A stretch of 64,000 nucleotides of DNA from Streptomyces sp. ATexAB-D23 (GTDB lineage Bacteria; Actinomycetota; Actinomycetes; Streptomycetales; Streptomycetaceae). Positions within the stretch are counted from its first letter, which is position 1, and every line of letters begins with the position of its first letter. Made by a program: the position numbers and the translations under genes. The notes under the pieces were generated by a model that was not told the DNA's origin, ran no database searches, and was given only the letters and a program-made list of their open reading frames with translations. This document shows positions 59,368 through 64,000 of this stretch, piece by piece. The DNA is taken from contig NZ_KB892013.1 of assembly GCF_000373645.1 (NCBI RefSeq), positions 162,721-226,720 on the forward strand. Direction: 5' to 3'.

Positions 59368-60351
59368 TCAGGGGCGGCCGGGTCCGGCGGGGCGGTCCGC
59401 CGGCCGGGGGCCGAAGCGGCGGCGGTACTCGGCGGGGGCCGTGCCGAGGGCCTTGACGAAGGCCCTGCGCATCGCCTCCGGGGTGCCGTACCCGGAGCTC
59501 CTGGCGATGCCGGCGACGCCGTCGGTCGTGTCCTCCAGGAGCCTGCGGGCGTGTTCGAGGCGCACCTCGTCGACGTACCGGCCGGGGGTCGTCCCGGTCT
59601 CCGTGCGGAACGCGCGGGCGAAGTGGCGCGGCGAGAGGCGGGCGCGGGCTGCCAGGGCCTCGACGCCGAGGTCGGCGCCGGGGTGTTCGGTGATCCAGTG
59701 CTGGACCTCGCGCAGCGGTTCGCGGCGGGCCGTCTGGGCACTGAGCTGCGCGCTGAACTGCGACTGGCTGCCGGGCCTGCGCAGAAAGACGACGAGGTGC
59801 CGGGCGACCGTGAGGGCGACGTCGCGGCCGTGGTCCTCCTCGACCAGCGCGAGCGCGAGGTCGATTCCCGTGGTGACGCCCGCGGAGGTGGAGATCCGGC
59901 CGTCGCGCACGAAGATCGGCTCGGGGTCGACATCGACGGCCGGGTGGTCGCGGGCGAGGCGGTCGGTCACGTTCCAGTGCGTCGTCGCGCGGTGCCCGTC
60001 CAGCAGCCCGGCGTCCGCGAGCAGCAGCGCGCCGCTGCACACGGACACCAGCCGCTCCGGCAGCGGGCCGTGGTCGCGCAGCCAGTCCACGAGGGCGGGG
60101 TCAGGAGTGCGGGTGCCCCCGCCGCCGGGGACCAGGAGGGTGTGGGGCGCCGGGGCGTCGGCGAGGCCGCAGTCCGGGACGAGCGTGAGGCCGCAGGACG
60201 AGCGGACCGGGGCGCCGTCCAGCGAGGCGGCGCGCAGTTCGTACGAGACCTCCGGGAACCGGGAGGCGCCGGCGAAGACCTCCATGGGGCCGGTCACGTC
60301 GAGGCTCTGGATGTCGTCGAAGAGGACGACGAGCACGGATCGCTGCTTCAT
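59368..60351 (-). CDS. GlxA-family regulator: DJ-1/PfpI domain plus AraC helix-turn-helix
   Basis: 327 aa. An N-terminal DJ-1/PfpI domain (VLVVLFDDIQSLDVTGPMEVFAG, VSVCSGALLLADAGLLDG) is followed by an AraC DNA-binding domain (GVEALAARARLSPRHFARAFRTETGTTPGRYVDEVRLEHARRLLE). In this family the amidotransferase-like domain senses a small molecule. The neighbouring DJ-1 gene is a likely target. ATG 60351 follows AGGA; ATG 60360 is also possible. Confidence 0.92.
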   Translation of the reverse strand: MKQRSVLVVLFDDIQSLDVTGPMEVFAGASRFPEVSYELRAASLDGAPVRSSCGLTLVPDCGLADAPAPHTLLVPGGGGTRTPDPALVDWLRDHGPLPERLVSVCSGALLLADAGLLDGHRATTHWNVTDRLARDHPAVDVDPEPIFVRDGRISTSAGVTTGIDLALALVEEDHGRDVALTVARHLVVFLRRPGSQSQFSAQLSAQTARREPLREVQHWITEHPGADLGVEALAARARLSPRHFARAFRTETGTTPGRYVDEVRLEHARRLLEDTTDGVAGIARSSGYGTPEAMRRAFVKALGTAPAEYRRRFGPRPADRPAGPGRP

Positions 60352-60459
60352 GTCCGCCATCCTGGGCGGCCCCGCCGATGGCCGCAATGACGGGCTTCCC
60401 ACCTTTCCTGCCATGATCGGCTGCGGCGCAGCTCACGTCGTCCGGGGACTTCCTGCCCG

Positions 60460-60479
60460 TACCGACCAGTCGGTAACGT
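60460..60479 (+). promoter_or_regulatory. Palindromic operator overlapping the -10 of the SCO6745-type gene
   Basis: TACCGACCAGTCGGTA (60460-60475) has perfect 7-bp arms around CA. The -10-like TAACGT (60474-60479) begins in it and lies seven bases before the ATG, so the mRNA is probably leaderless and repressible. The arms resemble operators of TetR-type repressors. Confidence 0.55.
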
Positions 60480-60486
60480 GCGGGGC

Positions 60487-61344
60487 ATGAGTACTCTCCC
60501 GCCCCGTGCCGGACGGCGCTGTCACAACGCCCTCAACCCGCTGCACTCCTCGCTCTACTTCTCCCCCGACCTCGGCAAGGAGCTCGGCGGGGTCGGGATC
60601 GACGACCCCGCCGCCGCCTACTTCGCCACCCGCGCGGCCGCCATGGGCGCGGTCGGCGCGGACACGGTCACCGCGACGTTCTACAACTTCAACCACGCGC
60701 TGGTCTCCCAGCACGTGCCCGCCATCTGGGACATCGCCTCGCCCGCGAAGGTGCTCGACGCGCGGCTGCGCGCCGCGGACTCGACGCTGCGCCGGCTGCT
60801 CGGCGCGGAGGTCATCGCCTCCCCCGAGATGGCCGAGGCCGCGCGGCTCGCCCTGCGCGCCACCGAGGGCTGCACCCGGCACGCCCGGCCGCTGTACGCG
60901 GCGCACGCCGGACTCCCCGTCCCGGAGGAACCGCACCTGGCGTACTGGCACGCGGCGACGCTGCTGCGCGAGCACCGGGGCGACGCGCATCTCGCCGCGC
61001 TCCTCGCGGCGGATCTCGACCCCGTCGAGGCGCTGGTCAGCCACACCGCGACCGGGAAGGGCATGGCGATCCGCTGGATCCTCGCCACCCGGGGCTGGCG
61101 CCGCGCCGACTGGGAGGACGCCTCCGCCCGGCTGCGGGAGCGCGGGCTGCTCACGGCGGAGGGCGAGCTGACGGACGAGGGCACCGCACTGCGCAAGGAG
61201 CTGGAGGAGGCCACGGACCGGATGGACCTCGGCCCGTACGAGCACCTGGGCGGTCCCGGCGTGGCGCGGCTCACCGAACTGGGGCGCGGATTCCTCGCCA
61301 CGGCGTGGGCTGCGGGCGCCTTCCCGTCCGACGCGACCGGCTGA
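60487..61344 (+). CDS. SCO6745 family protein
   Basis: 285 aa, cytosolic. RRCHNALNPLHSSLYFSPDLGKELGGVGI, FATRAAAMGAVGADTVTATFYNFNHALVSQHVPAIW and AWRTAWA-like Trp/Ala-rich segments are typical of the SCO6745 family, common in Streptomyces and of unknown function; some relatives look like winged-helix proteins at the C-terminus (LTDEGTALRKELEEATDRM). The palindrome TACCGAC-CA-GTCGGTA overlaps its promoter. ATG 60487 fits the leaderless promoter. Confidence 0.8.
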   Translation: MSTLPPRAGRRCHNALNPLHSSLYFSPDLGKELGGVGIDDPAAAYFATRAAAMGAVGADTVTATFYNFNHALVSQHVPAIWDIASPAKVLDARLRAADSTLRRLLGAEVIASPEMAEAARLALRATEGCTRHARPLYAAHAGLPVPEEPHLAYWHAATLLREHRGDAHLAALLAADLDPVEALVSHTATGKGMAIRWILATRGWRRADWEDASARLRERGLLTAEGELTDEGTALRKELEEATDRMDLGPYEHLGGPGVARLTELGRGFLATAWAAGAFPSDATG

Positions 61345-61495
61345 CACCACCGGCCGCCGGGGAAACCGGCGGCGGCTCGCTGGGGTGGCCGGGCGACACG
61401 GCGCCCGGCCACCCGGCACAATGCAGGCGTGTGACTCCGGGCAGGTCCGGGGCCCGAACAGCACAGCCAGCAGGAGAAGGCGAGTCGGTAGAACC

Positions 61496-63946
61496 GTGAC
61501 GACGTCCATCGAAGGCAGGATCGCCGAGGAACTCGGCGTACGCGAGCGGCAGGTGAAGGCGGCCGTCGAGCTGCTCGACGGCGGGTCGACCGTGCCGTTC
61601 ATCGCCCGCTACCGCAAGGAAGCGACCGAGATGCTCGACGACGCGCAGCTGCGCACGCTTGAGGAGCGGCTGCGGTATCTGCGCGAACTGGAGGACCGCC
61701 GGGCGGCGGTCCTCGAATCCGTACGGGAGCAGGGCAAGCTCGACGCCGCGCTGGAGGCGCGCATCCGGGCCGCCGACACCAAGGCGCGTCTTGAGGACAT
61801 CTACCTGCCGTTCAAGCCGAAGCGGCGGACGAAGGCGCAGATCGCCCGGGAGGCCGGTCTCGAACCGCTCGCCTCGGGCCTGCTGGACGACCCCTCGGTG
61901 GACCCGCTCGCCGCGGCAGCGGCCTTCGTGGACGCGGACAAGGGCGTCGCGGACGCGGCGGCTGCCCTGGAGGGGGCCCGCGCCATCCTCACCGAGCGCT
62001 TCTCGGAGGACGCGGACCTGATCGGCGAGCTGCGCGAGCGCATGTGGTCGCGCGGGCGGCTGGTGGCCCGGGTGCGGGACGGCAAGGAGGAGGCGGGCGC
62101 CAAGTTCGCGGACTACTTCGACTTCGCCGAGCCGTTCACCGCGCTGCCCTCGCACCGGGTGCTGGCGATGCTCCGGGGCGAGAAGGAGGACGTGCTCGAC
62201 CTGGTCCTGGAGCCCGAGGAGCCGTCCGATGCGCCCGGCCCGTCCGGTTACGAGAACATGGTGGCCCGGCGCTTCGGCGTCAACGACCGGGGGCGCCCCG
62301 GCGACAAGTGGCTCGCCGACACCGTCCGCTGGGCCTGGCGGACCCGCATCCTGGTGCACCTCGGCATCGACCTGCGGCTGCGGCTGCGCACGGCGGCGGA
62401 GGACGAGGCGGTACGCGTCTTCGCGTCGAACCTGCGCGATCTGCTGCTCGCCGCGCCGGCCGGGACCAGGGCCACGCTGGGGCTCGACCCCGGTTTCCGT
62501 ACCGGGGTGAAGGTCGCCGTCGTGGACGCGACGGGCAAGGTCGTCGCGACCGATGTCATCCACCCGCACGTCCCGGCCAACAAGTGGGACCAGTCGCTGG
62601 CGACGCTGGAGCGGCTGGCGCGGGAGCACCACGTCGACCTGATCGCCATCGGCAACGGCACGGCGTCCCGCGAGACGGACAAGCTCGCCGGCGAGCTGTG
62701 CGAGAAACACCCGGAGCTGAAGCTCACCAAGGTGATGGTGTCGGAGGCGGGCGCCTCCGTGTACTCGGCCTCCGCCTTCGCCTCGCAGGAACTCCCCGAC
62801 ATGGACGTGTCGTTGCGCGGCGCCGTGTCGATCGCGCGCCGGCTCCAGGACCCGCTGGCCGAGCTGGTGAAGATCGACCCGAAGTCGATCGGCGTCGGGC
62901 AGTACCAGCACGACCTGTCCGAGGTGAAGCTCTCACGGTCGCTCGACGCGGTCGTCGAGGACTGTGTGAACGGGGTCGGCGTCGACGTCAACACCGCATC
63001 GGCGCCGCTGCTTTCGCGCGTGTCCGGCATCGGCGCCGGGCTCGCGGAGAACATCGTCGCGCACCGCGACACCAACGGCCCGTTCCGCTCCCGCAAGAGC
63101 CTCAAGGACGTGGCGCGGCTGGGCCCGAAGGCGTACGAGCAGTGCGCGGGCTTCCTGCGCATCCGGGGCGACGATCCGCTGGACGCCTCCAGCGTGCACC
63201 CCGAGGCGTACCCGGTGGTGCGGGCGATGGTGAAGCGGACGGGCGGTGACGTGGCCGCGCTGATCGGCAACACGGACGTGCTGCGGTCGCTGCGGGCGGA
63301 CGACTTCGTCTCCGAGAAGTTCGGGCTGCCGACGGTCGGCGACATCCTGAAGGAGCTGGAGAAGCCGGGCCGCGACCCGCGTCCCGCCTTCAAGACGGCC
63401 ACCTTCAAGGAGGGCGTCGAGAAGATCGGCGATCTGGTGGCCGGGATGGTGCTGGAGGGCGTCGTGACGAACGTCGCCGCGTTCGGCGCGTTCGTGGACG
63501 TCGGCGTGCATCAGGACGGGCTCGTGCATGTGTCCGCGATGTCCCGGACGTTCGTGAAGGACCCGCGCGATGTCGTGAAGCCGGGTGATGTGGTCCGGGT
63601 CAAGGTGATGGAGGTCGACATTCCGCGGAAGCGGATCTCGTTGACGCTGCGGTTGGACGACGAGGTGGGTGCGGGCTCGGGCGCCCGGGGCGGCGGTGCA
63701 AGTGCGGCCGGTGGCCGCGGTGCGGGTGCGGCCGGTGGCCGCGGTGTGTCCTCGGGGGGTGAGCCTGGCGGGCGGCCGCCACGGCCCCGGCAGGGAGGCG
63801 GTGGCGGTGGCGGTGGCCGTGGTGGCGGTTCGTCGTCGCGTGGTGCGGGGGGCGGGCGGCAGGCGCCTGCCGCGGCTCCGGCGAACGGGGCGATGGCGGA
63901 CGCGTTGCGGAGGGCGGGGTTGTTGAAGGGGGACGGGGGGCGGTAG
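61496..63946 (+). CDS. Tex-family RNA-binding/transcription accessory protein
   Basis: 816 aa. The N-terminal part (EGRIAEELGVRERQVKAAVELLDGGSTVPFIARYRKEATEMLDDAQLRTLEERL) and the YqgF-like core (LGLDPGFRTGVKVAVVDATGKV, IAIGNGTASRETDKLA, VSEAGASVYSASAFASQE) are diagnostic, followed by helix-hairpin-helix motifs and an S1 domain (GVVTNVAAFGAFVDVGVHQDGLVHVSAMS). The last ~90 residues are Gly/Arg/Ser-rich with RGG-like repeats, longer and more disordered than usual, probably adding RNA affinity. Tex binds nucleic acid and affects transcription and translation fidelity. GTG 61496 is the start; no good ribosome site precedes it. Confidence 0.93.
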   Translation: MTTSIEGRIAEELGVRERQVKAAVELLDGGSTVPFIARYRKEATEMLDDAQLRTLEERLRYLRELEDRRAAVLESVREQGKLDAALEARIRAADTKARLEDIYLPFKPKRRTKAQIAREAGLEPLASGLLDDPSVDPLAAAAAFVDADKGVADAAAALEGARAILTERFSEDADLIGELRERMWSRGRLVARVRDGKEEAGAKFADYFDFAEPFTALPSHRVLAMLRGEKEDVLDLVLEPEEPSDAPGPSGYENMVARRFGVNDRGRPGDKWLADTVRWAWRTRILVHLGIDLRLRLRTAAEDEAVRVFASNLRDLLLAAPAGTRATLGLDPGFRTGVKVAVVDATGKVVATDVIHPHVPANKWDQSLATLERLAREHHVDLIAIGNGTASRETDKLAGELCEKHPELKLTKVMVSEAGASVYSASAFASQELPDMDVSLRGAVSIARRLQDPLAELVKIDPKSIGVGQYQHDLSEVKLSRSLDAVVEDCVNGVGVDVNTASAPLLSRVSGIGAGLAENIVAHRDTNGPFRSRKSLKDVARLGPKAYEQCAGFLRIRGDDPLDASSVHPEAYPVVRAMVKRTGGDVAALIGNTDVLRSLRADDFVSEKFGLPTVGDILKELEKPGRDPRPAFKTATFKEGVEKIGDLVAGMVLEGVVTNVAAFGAFVDVGVHQDGLVHVSAMSRTFVKDPRDVVKPGDVVRVKVMEVDIPRKRISLTLRLDDEVGAGSGARGGGASAAGGRGAGAAGGRGVSSGGEPGGRPPRPRQGGGGGGGGRGGGSSSRGAGGGRQAPAAAPANGAMADALRRAGLLKGDGGR

Positions 63947-63952
63947 TCCGCC

Positions 63953-63975
63953 GGGGTGGGGTGGGGTGGGGTGGG
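63953..63975 (+). repeat. Tandem GGGGT repeats after tex
   Basis: Four perfect GGGGT units followed by GGG, seven bases past the tex stop. The non-template strand could form a G-quadruplex in the 3' end of the transcript. Confidence 0.7.
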
Positions 63976-64000
63976 TCGCCTGCGGCGGGCCCTGTCCCCT

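Noticed and set aside
1..64000. tRNA, rRNA, CRISPR arrays, insertion sequences or prophage genes
   Set aside because: No regularly spaced repeats, transposase, integrase or phage structural motifs were found, and no tRNA-like cloverleaf was noticed. This is a by-eye scan and could miss a tRNA.

Overview
The window is high-GC actinobacterial chromosome, almost certainly Streptomyces. It has GTG, TTG and probably one CTG start, a conservon (cvn) signalling operon, a complete hopanoid operon, an SCO6745-type gene, and stop/start overlaps (ATGA, GTGA) throughout. From memory, the right half (about 35-61 kb) follows the S. coelicolor order SCO6745 - idi - zitB - envelope genes - hopanoid genes. 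No rRNA, tRNA, CRISPR array, prophage or insertion sequence was seen.

Layout. (a) 1-9.8 kb is a catabolic locus: two sugar ABC permeases, a 2-hydroxyacid dehydrogenase, a LacI regulator, and three genes for a secreted M60-like metallopeptidase, a secreted PL8 polysaccharide lyase and a cytosolic DUF2264 protein. The same 10-bp LacI-type operator core lies in the promoter of the transporter operon and in the promoter of the lyase operon. (b) 9.8-13.8 kb is a five-gene conservon: kinase-like ATPase, roadblock, DUF742, small GTPase and a GAF protein. (c) 14-21 kb holds a secreted esterase, a secreted C39-like protease, a winged-helix regulator, an MBL hydrolase, an F420/flavin oxidoreductase, and an amino-acid dehydrogenase with a TetR regulator. 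(d) 21.1-28.9 kb is an STM4011-STM4015 system of unknown function: two tandem leucine-rich-repeat STM4015 proteins, ATP-grasp STM4014, sulfatase-fold STM4013, and radical SAM STM4012 and STM4011. A DUF6745 gene and a small cupin-like gene run divergently. (e) 28.9-35.3 kb holds an SGNH hydrolase, a LysM/M23 cell-wall hydrolase under a c-di-AMP (ydaO) riboswitch, a GH36 alpha-galactosidase, a tyrosine phosphatase, and an XRE-cupin regulator with a DUF6126 membrane peptide and tandem palindromic operators.

(f) 35.3-47.1 kb is the hopanoid operon, read right to left: hpnC, hpnD, a 45-aa ORF, hpnE, polyprenyl synthase, shc, hpnG, hpnH, dxs, hpnO. It makes squalene from farnesyl diphosphate, cyclises it to a hopene, adds the adenosyl-derived side chain and ends in an aminohopanoid. 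ispG, which I recall between hpnH and dxs in S. coelicolor, is absent. (g) 47.5-54.6 kb is one operon for an envelope phospho-polymer or phospholipid: two CDP-alcohol phosphotransferases, a nucleotidyltransferase, a glycerol-1-phosphate-dehydrogenase-like enzyme, a GT2 glycosyltransferase and a TagGH-like exporter. (h) 55-64 kb holds a zinc exporter behind a candidate Zur site, a GNAT enzyme, idi, an anti-sigma-type ATPase, an enoyl-CoA hydratase, two DJ-1/PfpI proteins, an SCO6745-family gene and tex.

The best candidates for under-described biology are the STM4011-4015/DUF6745 module, the envelope operon, and the lyase/M60/DUF2264 locus. All product calls rest on reading motifs by eye; nothing was searched or aligned.
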